From positions 1 through 35,354 of the forward strand of contig NZ_JANAFB010000031.1 in NCBI RefSeq assembly GCF_024199905.1: a DNA stretch of 35,354 nt, in the 5' to 3' direction. A program made the translations under genes and the position numbers. This document shows positions 8,019-16,227 of this stretch, one piece after another. The first letter of the stretch is position 1, and every line of letters begins with the position of its first letter. The stretch is from Rothia santali. GTDB lineage: Bacteria; Actinomycetota; Actinomycetes; Actinomycetales; Micrococcaceae. Under the pieces are notes generated by a model that worked only from the letters and a program-made list of their open reading frames with translations, was not told the DNA's origin and searched no databases.

Positions 8019-11000
8019 CTACCCGGTGGGTGGGAGCGCCGTGCGGCGGGCCGCGTCGGTGGGCGGTATCGCTGCCCGGTGAGCAGCGTCGGCGGGTGGC
8101 GGCGCCGTGCGGCGGGCCGCGTCCCCCGGGGTGAACGGGGCGGGGGCGCGGCCCTCGAGGATCGCGGTGAGGTCCCAGGCCCGGTGGGCGGTGAGCGAGA
8201 TGCCGCGGGGCCCGGTGCGGCGGGTGGTGCCGCGGATCAGGAGCATGGGGGTGCCGAAGAGCTCGGGGCCGGTGAGCTGCTGGGCCTCGTCGAAGAAGGC
8301 GGCGTCGACGCAGCCGGTGCCGTCGTCGAGGGAGATGAACACCACGCGCCGGCCGCTGCGCATGGGCGGGGTCATGGTGGACACGCGGACGCCGGCCACC
8401 CACACGGGGGTGCGCGTGCGCAGGGAGAGCAGGTCCGCGGCGCGGGTGATCGGCCAGGCGGCGAGGCGCTGGGCGTGGGCGGCCATGAGGTGCGCGGAGA
8501 CGTCCAGCTCGAGCAGGTCCAGCTCGGTGCGCAGGGTCCCGGCGAGGTCGCCGGTTCCGCGGTCCGGGGCGAGGCCCTGGTCCGACGCCGGGAGGGGCAG
8601 GGCGAGCTGGATGGGCCACGGGCGGGGCGTGCGGGCGGCGTCGGCCCCCTCGGCGTCGACGCCGGCGAACACGGCCGCGTCGAGGGCCCCCACCGCGGCG
8701 AGGCGCTCGAGGGTGGGGCGGCGGGGCCGGGCGCGGTCGCGCAGGTCCGCGGCCGAGGTGTAGGGGGCGTGGGCGAGGATCCGCTCGACCTCGGCCTCCC
8801 CGATGCCGGAGAGCTGGGTCAGGGGCAGGCGCACGGCCCAGTCCCGGGCGGCGTCGGGCGCGCCGGGGCGGTCCGGGAGGCGCTCGGCGCGGTAGGAGCG
8901 GTCGGAGCGGTTGACGTCCAGGGGCAGCAGCCGCACCCCGAGCCGGCGGGCCTCGGCGAGGAGGAGGCGGCGGGGGTACATGCCGGGGTCGTGCTCGAGG
9001 AGGCCGGTGAGGAAGTGCGCCGGGTAGTGGGCCTTGAGCCAGGCTGACTGGTAGGTGGGGATCGCGAAGGCCGCGCCGTGGGCCTTGCAGAAGCCGAAGG
9101 AGCCGAAGGCGGCGAGGATCCCCCACACGGCCTCGACGGTCTCCGGGGCGTAGCCGCGGGCGAGGGCGGCGGCGCGGAAGGTGCCTTCCGTCTCCCCCTG
9201 CCGGGGGCCTCCCAGCGAGCGCCGGTGCTCGTCGGCCTCGGCCCGGTCGCAGCCGGTCAGCGTGGCGATGAGGTGGATGACCTGCTCGTGGAAGATCACG
9301 ACGCCGGAGGTCTCCTCCAGGTAGGGGACGAGGTCCGGGTGGGGGTAGCGGGGCGCGGCGAAGCCGTGGCGGGACTCGAGGTAGGGCCGGACCATGTCCG
9401 ACTGCATGGGGCCGGGCCGGAAGAGGGAGATGTCGGCGATGAGGTCGCCCACGGTCTCGGGGACGAGCTTGCCGATCAGCTCGCGCTGGCCCGGGGACTC
9501 GATCTGGAAGCAGCCGAGGGTGTGGGTGGATTGGATGAGGGCGAAGGTCGCGGGGTCCCGGGTGTCGATGGCCTCGAGGTCGGGGCGGGCGCCGGTGGTG
9601 CGGTCGATCTCGTCGAGGGTGTGGGCCATGGCCGACTGCATGCGCACCCCGAGGATGTCGAGCTTGAGCAGGCCCATGGGGTCCATGTCGTGCTTGTCGT
9701 ACTGGCTCATGGGCAGGCCCATGCCGGAGGGTTGGACGGGGGTGCGGCGCGGGAGGCCGGCATCGGAGAGGATGACGCCGCACGGGTGCATGGAGAGGTG
9801 GCGCGGGAGGCGGTCGAGGCGCTCGACGAGGTCGATGAGCAGGTCCACGGCCGGGTTCTCGCGGGTCTCGCGGCGCAGGCCGGCGAGCTCGGGCTTGACC
9901 TCGATCAGCTCGCGCAGCTCGCCGGCGGGGATGCGCCAGATGGACTTGGCGATCCGGTCGGTGGTCTCGGCGGGCAGGCCGAGGGCGCGGGCGGCGTCGC
10001 GCACGGCCCCGCGGGCGCGGTAGCCGTTGTGCATGGACATCAGGGTGACGCGCTCGGGGCCGTAGTGGTCGAAGACGGCGCGGTAGACCTCGTGGCGGCG
10101 GGCGGACTCGACGTCGATGTCGATGTCCGGCAGCGTGGAGCGCCGCTCGGAGAGGAAGCGCTCGAAGACCAGGCCGTGCCGCAGCGGGTCCACCACGGAG
10201 ACGCCGAGCAGGTAGTTGACCAGGGAGGACACCCCGGAGCCGCGGGCGGCGCGGCGGATGCCGAGGTCGCCGATGAGCCGGGAGACGTGGGCGACGGTGA
10301 GGAAGTAGGAGCAGAAGCCGAGGTTCTCGATGACCCGCAGCTCCCGGTCCAGGCGGGCGCGGGGGCTCTCGTAGTCGGCGGGGGCGAGGCCGGGGGCGAC
10401 GACGTCGTGCGCGGCCCCGGAGCCGTAGAGGCGGTGCAGGCCGGCCTCGCAGCGGGCGCGCAGCTCGGCGGCGGGGGGCTCGGTGGCGCCGGTCAGGTGG
10501 GCCTCGGGGACCACGGGGGTGCCGAGGCCGAGGTCGGTGGCGGGGTCCAGGCCGCAGCGCTCGGCGAGCGCGGCGGTGTCGGCGAGGAGGCGGGACGGGC
10601 CGGTGCGGGTGCCCGCGGCGGCGGTGACCTCGGCGGCGAGGGCCCGCATGCGCGCGGGTCCTTGAGCCAGCCCTGGCCGTTGGGCTGCAGGTGCGGGGCG
10701 GCGGGGCGGACCCAGGACCCGCGTTCTGCCGGTGACGCGCCAGGGTCGAGCCCGGGTGGGACGTCGGAGGCGGTTCCCGGGCCGACGAGCGAGGTCAGGC
10801 CGCGGGCGGCGTCGAGCAGGTCGGCGGTCACGGCCTGGTCCTCGGTCGCGTAGCGGGCGGCGTTGCTCAGCACGGCGCCGACGCCGGCCGCCTCGGCCAG
10901 CCCGAGCATCCGGGCGGCGTGGGCGGTGCTGCGGGGCTCACCGGGGCGGGTCAGGTGGGTAACGAGGTGGATGCGGATCCGCTCCGGGCCGATCAGGCGC

Positions 11001-11649
11001 TTCCAGTCGGCGAGCGCGGCGCGGGCCAGGCGGGGGCGGCGCGCGGCGGCGAGGCGCCCGACGTCGGACTCGGGGCCGAGCAGGAGGACGAAGCGGCCCT
11101 GCCCGGCGGCCACCGCGCGGGCGATCTCGGCGGCGGTGAGGCGGGGGCGGGTGCCGAGGGGTGGAGGGGTGCGCGGGGCGGCCGGGTCGATCATGCCGGC
11201 CGGGTCGGGGAAGCCGACCGAGTCGAGGAGCCGGCGGGGCCGCTCGTGCCGGACGGGCCGAGGGGGCTGGCCGGGTCGAGGAGGCCGGCCGGGTCGAGGG
11301 GGTCGAGGACCGTGCCGTCCGCGGCGCGGGGGGCGTGGGCGCGGGTGACGAGGGCGCAGAGGTCCCCGTAGCCGGCGCCGGCGTCGTGCCCCTCCGCCAG
11401 GAGCACCACGCGCCCGACCACCTTCCGCCCCGCGGGGTCCGCGAGCGCGAGGTCGGCCCCCAGGACGGGGGTCACCCCGGCGTCGAGGCAGGCGCGGACG
11501 TGCTTGACCGCCCCGTAGAGGCCGTCCCGGTCGGTCAGTCCCAGGTGGGTCGCGCCCTGGGCGGCGGCCGCGGCCGCGAGCTCCCGCGGCGTGGAGACGC
11601 CGTAGTGCCAGCTGTAGGAGCTGTAGGTGACCAGGTGCGGGAATCTCAC
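8019..11649 (-). pseudogene. dnaE2: error-prone DNA polymerase DnaE2, interrupted by two frameshifts
   Basis: The alpha subunit-like, SOS-induced translesion polymerase is present in three consecutive minus-strand frames. The first (from 11649 to ~11235) holds the PHP start, FPHLVTYSSYSWHYG and LGLTDRDGLYGAVKH. The second (~11235-10655) continues with PRLTAAEIARAVAAGQGRFV and ends GQGWLKD. The third (~10655-8019) holds the polymerase palm with LPDIDIDVESARRHEVY, then FRPGPMQSDMVRPYLESRHG, GVVIFHEQVIHL and a C-terminal OB-fold-like domain (PVWVAGVRVSTMTPP). Both shifts correspond to one missing base each; the first lies in a Pro/Gly/Asp-rich repetitive linker. I chose the GTG at 11649 because homology begins there and a LexA box ends 7 nt upstream; in-frame starts further up cross the repeats. 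Undoing both shifts gives about 1210 residues. imuA and imuB, its usual partners, are not in the window. The breaks may be sequencing errors. Confidence 0.8.
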
Positions 11650-11656
11650 ATCCCTA

Positions 11657-11672
11657 TCGAATATATGTTCGA
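11657..11672 (-). promoter_or_regulatory. LexA (SOS) box and promoter of dnaE2
   Basis: TCGAATATATGTTCGA is a 16-bp palindrome with one mismatched pair. On the minus strand it reads CGAACATATATTCG, close to the Gram-positive/actinobacterial SOS box CGAAC-N4-GTTCG. A -35-like TTGACT (minus strand, 11679-11684) lies just upstream, so LexA bound here would block the promoter. The patch is strikingly A/T-rich for this genome. DnaE2 is SOS-controlled in mycobacteria and other actinobacteria, which supports the call. Confidence 0.82.
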
Positions 11673-11738
11673 ATTTTAAGTCAATCGTGTCCGCGGCGCG
11701 TCGCGGAGGTTTCTTCCCGCCCCCCCCCACGTGCGACG

Positions 11739-11768
11739 ACGGCCGCACCGGTCCTCCGGTGCGGCCGT
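11739..11768 (-). terminator. terminator hairpin downstream of adh
   Basis: Perfect 13-bp arms (ACGGCCGCACCGG at 11739-11751, complement at 11756-11768) with a TCCT loop. It lies about 105 bp past the adh stop and 90 bp before the dnaE2 start, and so would separate the two minus-strand transcripts. A run of nine C (11720-11728) follows instead of a U tract. Confidence 0.65.
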
Positions 11769-11783
11769 CTAGCGGGTCGGTGT

Positions 11784-11873
11784 GGCGAGTCGTCGATCGG
11801 GTGGGCGAGTCGCCGCCCGGGGCGGCGAGTCGCCCACCCTGACCGGCCACTCGTCAGCCGGTGCGGCGAGTCG
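11784..11873. repeat. phased GGCGAGTCG repeats in the adh-dnaE2 spacer
   Basis: GGCGAGTCG occurs at 11784, 11804, 11824 and 11865, and a degenerate copy (GGCCACTCG) at 11845. Starts are 20, 20, 21 and 20 bp apart, about two helical turns, while the sequence between copies varies. The last copy touches the adh stop codon. Confidence 0.7.
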
Positions 11874-12917
11874 TCAGTCGGCGTTCGGCACGATCACCGC
11901 GCGCCCGCGCAGGGTGCCCTCGTGCAGCCGCTCGTAGGCCTTCGGCGCCTCGTCGAGGGTGAAGGTCTCCACCTCCACGGAGACCTGGCCGCGGCGGGCC
12001 ATGTCGAGGACCTCGATGAGCTCGCTGCGCGACCCCCAGTACGGTGCGCGCACGGCCGCGTCGAAGGGCAGGGTGCCGAAGCCGGCCTGGACCGCTCCCC
12101 CGCCGATGCCGACGATCGTCACGTCCGCCTCGACCGCGGCCACCCCGGCGGCGATCTTGGTGGTGGGCGGGGCGCCGACGAAGTCGAACACGGCGTCGGC
12201 CCCGAGGCCCCCGGTGAGCTCGCGGACGGCGTCGACGGCGTGCTCGTCGCTGAGCACCGCGTGGTGCGCCCCGACCTCGCGGGCGAAGTCGAGCTTCTCC
12301 TCGGTGACGTCCAGCGCGATGACCGTGGCCCCGGAGAGCTGCCGGATCATCCGGATGCCCACGTGCCCGAGCCCGCCGGCGCCGATCACGACGGCGTAGG
12401 AGCCGGCGTGCAGCTTCGGCAGGGACTGTTTGATGGCGTGGTACGGGGTGAGGCCGGCGTCGCTGAGGGAGACGTTCTCGACCGGGTCCAGGCCCCCCAG
12501 GGGCACGAGGTGGCGGGCGTCGTCGACGAGCATGTACTCGGCGATCGCGCCGGGGGCGCCGAGCCCGGGCGGGCGGATCCCCTCGGCCGCGGCGTTGGTG
12601 CAGTAGTTCTCCTTGCCCTGGGCGCAGTTGCGGCAGCGGCCGCACCCCCAGGGGCCGTAGACCATCACCGGGTCGCCGACCGCGAGGTGCTCCACGCCCT
12701 CGCCGAGCCGGTGCACGACGCCGGCGCCCTCGTGGCCCAGGGTCAGCGGCAGCCCGTAGTCGTACTGGTCCTCCGGGAGGCTCATGACGAACTCGTCGGA
12801 GTGGCACACCCCGGCGGCGGTGACCTTCAGCAGGACCTGCCCGGGGCCGGGCTCGGGAGTGGGGATCTCGACGAGGACGGGAGGCTGACCGATTTCTTTG
12901 TACTGTAAAGCTTTCAT
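11874..12917 (-). CDS. zinc-dependent, NAD-linked alcohol dehydrogenase (ADH-A-like)
   Basis: 347 residues, medium-chain dehydrogenase/reductase. Catalytic zinc ligands are C38 (VCHSDE), H62 (GHEGAG) and D153 (SDAGLTPYHA), the same three positions as in Rhodococcus ruber ADH-A. The structural zinc site is C92, C95, C98 and C106. The Rossmann loop is GAGGLGHVG (~177-185), with D201 in VIALDVTEEK, fitting NAD rather than NADP. Other stretches (PLTLGHEG, YGPWGCG, PPGLGAPG, APYWGSRSELIEV) also match ADH-A closely, from memory. Enzymes of this group oxidise secondary alcohols and reduce ketones. The gene stands alone, with a strong hairpin downstream. A possible AAGGAG lies 13 nt before the ATG, rather far for a ribosome binding site. 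Confidence 0.88.
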   Translation of the reverse strand: MKALQYKEIGQPPVLVEIPTPEPGPGQVLLKVTAAGVCHSDEFVMSLPEDQYDYGLPLTLGHEGAGVVHRLGEGVEHLAVGDPVMVYGPWGCGRCRNCAQGKENYCTNAAAEGIRPPGLGAPGAIAEYMLVDDARHLVPLGGLDPVENVSLSDAGLTPYHAIKQSLPKLHAGSYAVVIGAGGLGHVGIRMIRQLSGATVIALDVTEEKLDFAREVGAHHAVLSDEHAVDAVRELTGGLGADAVFDFVGAPPTTKIAAGVAAVEADVTIVGIGGGAVQAGFGTLPFDAAVRAPYWGSRSELIEVLDMARRGQVSVEVETFTLDEAPKAYERLHEGTLRGRAVIVPNAD

Positions 12918-12970
12918 GGTGTCCGTTCTACTCCTTCGTCGGCGGCGGGGTGGGCGGGGGAAGGCGGGTG

Positions 12971-13525
12971 TCAGCCAGGGGCCGAATCGTCGGGTCCCGA
13001 AGCGCTCGCGAGCGTCCCGGCCCAGTCGATCGCGCGGCGGACGTGCTCGTCGGTCAGCCCGGTGGTCCCCGCCGGGTCGGCGAGGGTCAGGTAGGGGGCC
13101 GCAACGGTGATCAGCAGGTGCGGGGTCCGCGAGCGCCGCAGCAGCTCCAGGTCCTCGGGCGCGGGGGCGTCGTCGAGCCAGACGAAGGGGCGGCCCGCGG
13201 CGACGGCGAGGATCCCGGGGACCTTCCCGGGGGTCTCGGCCTCCGTCTCGGCCACGGGCCAGTCGCCCGGCAGCTGCAGGCGGGGCGCGACCAGGCGCGG
13301 CGCGTCGTGGGACCAGGTGGTGGCCCAGGCCATCTCGAAGCAGCGGGCGAGCTCCCCCAGCCGCCGGGTGTCCTGCGGATCAAGGTGCAGGGTGAAGCTC
13401 ATCGGCAGGATCGCGGGCCGCAGGGTCACGGTGTCGTAACCCCGCCGGGCCGCGAGGTCGGAGGAGACGAAGCGGTTCAGGACGCCGTCGACGTCGATGA
13501 AGGCCAGGGGTGTGACGCGGCTCAT
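12971..13525 (-). CDS. HAD-like protein of the RNA-repair (SAK) HAD type
   Basis: 184 residues. The N-terminus carries the haloacid dehalogenase motif I, FIDVDGVLN, with D11 (nucleophile) and D13. A later FVWLDDAP (~126-133) provides the acidic motif IV. The middle segment with MAWATTWSHDAP is typical of the small single-domain group Pfam calls 'HAD domain in Swiss Army Knife RNA repair proteins'. A phosphatase or 5' nucleic-acid phosphate role is possible; the substrate is unknown. It lies 53 bp upstream of adh on the same strand but shows no sign of working with it. Start: ATG at 13525. Confidence 0.75.
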   Translation of the reverse strand: MSRVTPLAFIDVDGVLNRFVSSDLAARRGYDTVTLRPAILPMSFTLHLDPQDTRRLGELARCFEMAWATTWSHDAPRLVAPRLQLPGDWPVAETEAETPGKVPGILAVAAGRPFVWLDDAPAPEDLELLRRSRTPHLLITVAAPYLTLADPAGTTGLTDEHVRRAIDWAGTLASASGPDDSAPG

Positions 13526-13795
13526 GGGGACGACTCTGCCACACCCCGGACGCGGGCGGCAGGGGTGCGGCGGCGTCGGAGCGGCGGTGGGACGCGGGAC
13601 CGGACCGCGGGCCCGGACTCGGGCGGCGGAGTCAGGACGGCGCGGCCCGGGCCCGGACAGCAGGCGGTCAGCCCCGGACGGGCGACCCGAACGCCGCCGC
13701 GCACTCCCCCGCGGTGGCCGCGAGCGCGGCGTCGGACCCGGCCGATCGGCGCCGGGCCGATTCCCACCGCCGCTCCGAATCGTCCGAATTCCCCC

Positions 13796-13823
13796 TTGAC
13801 TTCCGCCGAAGTGGTTCTATGGT
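13796..13823 (+). promoter_or_regulatory. sigma-70-type promoter of the gntR-ABC operon
   Basis: A -35 TTGACT (13796-13801) and -10 TATGGT (13818-13823) are separated by 16 bp. The start point would be near 13830, about 47 nt upstream of the GTG start codon and inside the inverted repeats. Confidence 0.65.
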
Positions 13824-13853
13824 TAGTTACATAGGTAATGAACCAGCTAACTA
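13824..13853. promoter_or_regulatory. nested inverted repeats, likely GntR operator
   Basis: TAGTTA (13824-13829) and TAACTA (13848-13853) form the outer pair, widened imperfectly by GGTT and AACC on the flanks. TTAC-ATAG-GTAA (13827-13838) forms an inner palindrome. The elements begin at the -10 box and cover the expected start point, as expected for autorepression by the YtrA-type regulator encoded just downstream. Confidence 0.55.
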
Positions 13854-13876
13854 GGCAACCAGGAGGGAGGCTGACC

Positions 13877-14269
13877 GTGGACGATTCCCGGCCGATCTTC
13901 CAACAGGTGGCGGACCGCATCAGCTCCGACATCCTCGCCGGCACGTACGGCGAGGAGGACCAGGTCCCCTCGACCAACGAGATCGCGCTCTTCCACCGCA
14001 TCAACCCCGCGACTGCGGGCAAGGGGGTCAACACCCTCGTCACCCGCGGCATCCTCTACAAGCGCCGCGGGATCGGGATGTTCGTCGCCACCGGAGCCCG
14101 GCGGATCCTCCTCGAGGAGCGTCAGGCGCAGTTCGTCCGCGACTACGTCGACCCCCTCGTCGCCGAGGCGCGGGCCATCGGATTCACCGCAGAGGACGCC
14201 CTCAGGGTGGTCGGCCGGCGCCTGGGCGCCGCGACCGCCGCGGGCGAGCCCCGGAAGGAGCAGTCATGA
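13877..14269 (+). CDS. GntR-family regulator, YtrA subfamily
   Basis: 130 residues from GTG at 13877, chosen because AGGAGGG (13861-13867) lies 9 nt upstream; the ATG at 13838 has no ribosome binding site and sits in the operator. The winged-helix N-terminus reads RPIFQQVADRISSDILAGTYGEEDQVPSTNEIALFHRINPATAGKGVNTLVTRGILYKRRGIGMFV in consecutive short blocks, the standard GntR fold. The C-terminal part is only a short helical region, as in YtrA-type members that control ABC transporters. Its stop overlaps the start of the ATPase gene (ATGA), so regulator, ATPase and permease are one operon. It probably represses that operon through the repeats at 13824-13853. The signal it senses is unknown; relatives respond to cell-wall-active antibiotics. 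Confidence 0.85.
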   Translation: MDDSRPIFQQVADRISSDILAGTYGEEDQVPSTNEIALFHRINPATAGKGVNTLVTRGILYKRRGIGMFVATGARRILLEERQAQFVRDYVDPLVAEARAIGFTAEDALRVVGRRLGAATAAGEPRKEQS

Positions 14270-15243
14270 CCACCGCAGCCACCCCCTGGGGCGAGACGTC
14301 CCGGGTCCCCGCGGACGCAGGCGGGACCGAGGCGCCCGCCGTCGTCGTCAGGGGTCTCAACCGCCGGTTCGGCAAGGTCCGGGCCCTGCGGGACGTGGAC
14401 CTCGAGCTCGCGCCCGGCCGCATCTACGGCCTGGTGGGCCGCAACGGCGCGGGCAAGACGACGCTGCTGTCCACCCTGGTGGGGCAGGTCCTGCCCAGCT
14501 CGGGCAGCGTCGAGCTCTTCGGCCGCCGCTCGCTCGAGAACCCGGCGGTGCTGGCCCGCACCGTCTACGTCAGGGACCACCAGTGCTACCCGGACGACAT
14601 GCGCGTCCGCCACGTCCTGCGGGCCGCCGGCCACGCCTACCTCGGCTGGGACGAGGAGTTCGCGCAGCGCCTGGTCGCGGACTTCCGGCTGAGCCCCAAG
14701 GCCCGCTGCAAGAAGCTGTCCACGGGGCAGCGGACCGCGCTGGGCATCATCGTGGGCCTGGCCTCCCGGGCCGAGCTGACGATCCTCGACGAGCCCTACG
14801 GCGGGCTGGACCCGGTGGCCCGGGGCCTGTTCTACGACCGGCTCCTGGAGGACTTCGCCGAGCACCCCCGGACCGTGATCATCTCGACCCACCTCGTGGA
14901 CGAGATCGCCGACCTCCTCAACGAGGTCATCCTCCTCGACGACGGCGTGGTCACCCTCCACGAGTCGGAGGAGCAGGCCCGCGAGCACGCCTATCGGCTC
15001 GCCGGGGCGGAGCGCGACGTCGAGCGGCTGCTCGAGAGCACCGGGGCGGGGGAGCGGGTGAGCCGCCGTCAGAGCGTCGGCTCGATGACCATGGTGGTCG
15101 TCGCCGCGCCCCTCGACGACGCCACGGAGACGCTGGCGCGCGAGCTCGGCCTCGAGGTCGAGCCCGTCTCCCTCCAGGAGGTCGTCGCCGCGATGGGAAC
15201 CCTCTCGGTCACCGAGAGCACTGCGCAGGAAGGAGCCCTGTGA
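14266..15243 (+). CDS. ABC transporter ATP-binding protein
   Basis: 325 residues. Walker A GRNGAGKTT (58-66), Q-loop-region VYVRDHQCYPDDM, a signature of LSTGQRTALG (~151-160; Thr replaces the usual second Gly of LSGGQ), Walker B LTILDEPYGGLDP (D175, E176) and H-loop STHLVDE. A C-terminal ~85-residue extension (ERDVERLLEST onward) is common in single-domain drug/lipid-type ATPases that pair with a separate permease. The first ~25 residues are low complexity. It overlaps the regulator by 4 bp and the permease by 1 bp. It should energise the 15243-16034 permease; direction and substrate cannot be read from sequence, though YtrA-linked systems are usually exporters or bacteriocin/antibiotic-stress transporters. 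Confidence 0.9.
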   Translation: MTTAATPWGETSRVPADAGGTEAPAVVVRGLNRRFGKVRALRDVDLELAPGRIYGLVGRNGAGKTTLLSTLVGQVLPSSGSVELFGRRSLENPAVLARTVYVRDHQCYPDDMRVRHVLRAAGHAYLGWDEEFAQRLVADFRLSPKARCKKLSTGQRTALGIIVGLASRAELTILDEPYGGLDPVARGLFYDRLLEDFAEHPRTVIISTHLVDEIADLLNEVILLDDGVVTLHESEEQAREHAYRLAGAERDVERLLESTGAGERVSRRQSVGSMTMVVVAAPLDDATETLARELGLEVEPVSLQEVVAAMGTLSVTESTAQEGAL

Positions 15244-16034
15244 TGAGCAACGCAACGGCAGAGGACAGGCTGGTCGCGGACGGGGGCGGCGCGTCCGGCG
15301 GCCGCACCCTCCTGGCGTTCAGGTACTACCTGAGCGTCCCGGGGCGCCTGCTCACGGGGCCGGGGATCGTGGTCGTCGTGTGCGCGCTCTCGCTCGTGGT
15401 CGGCGCGGTGATCGTCGCGGCCTCGAACGCGGAGGCGGCCGACGTCTCGAGCGGCCTGACCTACAACCAGACCGTCATCTGGTGGGGCAGCATCGCCCCG
15501 CTGGCCATCCTGTGCTCCGCCGTGGGCCAGGGCTCGACGGCGATGCTCGGCCTGGGCATGACCCGCCGCAACGTCTGGTGGGGCGCCATCCTGTACGCGC
15601 TGGCGGGCGCCGCGCTGACGGCCACCACACTCGTGGCGCTGATCGCGCTGGAGCGGCTCACGCACGGCTGGTTCATGGGGCTCTCGGCCATCGACATCAT
15701 CTACTTCGGCCGGGGCTCGCTCCTGCTGGCGTGGCTGATCGCGCTCGGCACGTTCTTCGGGGCGCAGGTGGTGGCGCTGTTCTTCACCGCCATCTACCTG
15801 CGGACCGGGGCGATGGGGCTGACGCTGTCGATCGTCGGGGCCTCCGTCCTGCTGGTCGGGGCGCTGGGGCTGGTGATCGCGGCGTTCAGCCGCGCCGAGC
15901 GGGACGGGGCGACCACGACCTTCGTGGTGGGCGGCGAGCTGCCCGGCGGGCTGGTCCCGTGGGTGCTCGGCGTCGTCGTGCTCCTGGCTCTGGGCGGCGG
16001 CTGGTGGATCTACCGGAGGGCCTCGTTCAGGTGA
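15243..16034 (+). CDS. ABC transporter permease, membrane subunit
   Basis: 263 residues; its ATG shares one base with the ATPase stop. About six hydrophobic spans are visible: GIVVVVCALSLVVGAVIVAA, TVIWWGSIAPLAILCSAVG, WWGAILYALAGAALTATTL, LLLAWLIALGTFFGAQVVAL, GLTLSIVGASVLLVGALGLV and PWVLGVVVLLALGGGWWIY. LGLGMTRRNVWWG after the second span resembles the conserved cytoplasmic 'G-x-TR' segment of ABC-2-type permeases. It completes the regulator-ATPase-permease operon. I do not recognise a named family. A strong hairpin follows 21 nt after the stop. Confidence 0.8.
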   Translation: MSNATAEDRLVADGGGASGGRTLLAFRYYLSVPGRLLTGPGIVVVVCALSLVVGAVIVAASNAEAADVSSGLTYNQTVIWWGSIAPLAILCSAVGQGSTAMLGLGMTRRNVWWGAILYALAGAALTATTLVALIALERLTHGWFMGLSAIDIIYFGRGSLLLAWLIALGTFFGAQVVALFFTAIYLRTGAMGLTLSIVGASVLLVGALGLVIAAFSRAERDGATTTFVVGGELPGGLVPWVLGVVVLLALGGGWWIYRRASFR

Positions 16035-16055
16035 GCTGAGCGGCGGCCGCGGGGG

Positions 16056-16093
16056 AGCGGGCGGGGCGCGGAGGGATCCGGGCCCCGCCCGCT
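16056..16093 (+). terminator. terminator of the gntR-ABC operon
   Basis: Perfect 12-bp arms (AGCGGGCGGGGC at 16056-16067, complement at 16082-16093) with a 14-nt loop, starting 21 nt past the permease stop. Confidence 0.65.
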
Positions 16094-16170
16094 TCGCGTC
16101 GCCCTGGGTCGGGCCCCGGGCGTATCGCGCAGGTCGGGGTCAAGCCCAGGGACGCGTCGCGTCGCTCGGG

Positions 16171-16209
16171 GTCGGATGCCGGGGGCGGAGAGTCGGATGC
16201 CGAGGGCGG
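16171..16209. repeat. two-copy direct repeat
   Basis: GTCGGATGCCGGGGGCGG (16171-16188) is repeated with one change at 16192-16209, a 21-bp period. It lies between two converging genes and has no evident role. Confidence 0.6.
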
Positions 16210-16227
16210 CCTGAGCCGCGGTGTCGG

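Larger units (their letters stand above)
13526..13876. other. divergent spacer between the HAD gene and the gntR operon
   Basis: The first ~270 bp (13526-13795) are very G/C-rich, and I see no gene or clear motif in them. The last ~80 bp change sharply to A/T-rich sequence and hold the gntR promoter and its nested inverted repeats, described separately. Confidence 0.5.

Noticed and set aside
5822-8134. 770-codon plus-strand open frame opposite thrS
   Set aside because: It mirrors the thrS gene and crosses its terminator; its composition is a by-product of codon use.
11720-11728. Run of nine C as a phase-variation switch
   Set aside because: It lies between the terminator and the dnaE2 promoter, outside any supported coding frame or promoter spacer.
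11650-11850. Upstream extension of dnaE2 to an in-frame start at 11850
   Set aside because: It would add ~67 residues without homology, crossing the hairpin, the repeats and the LexA box; homology begins at the GTG at 11649.
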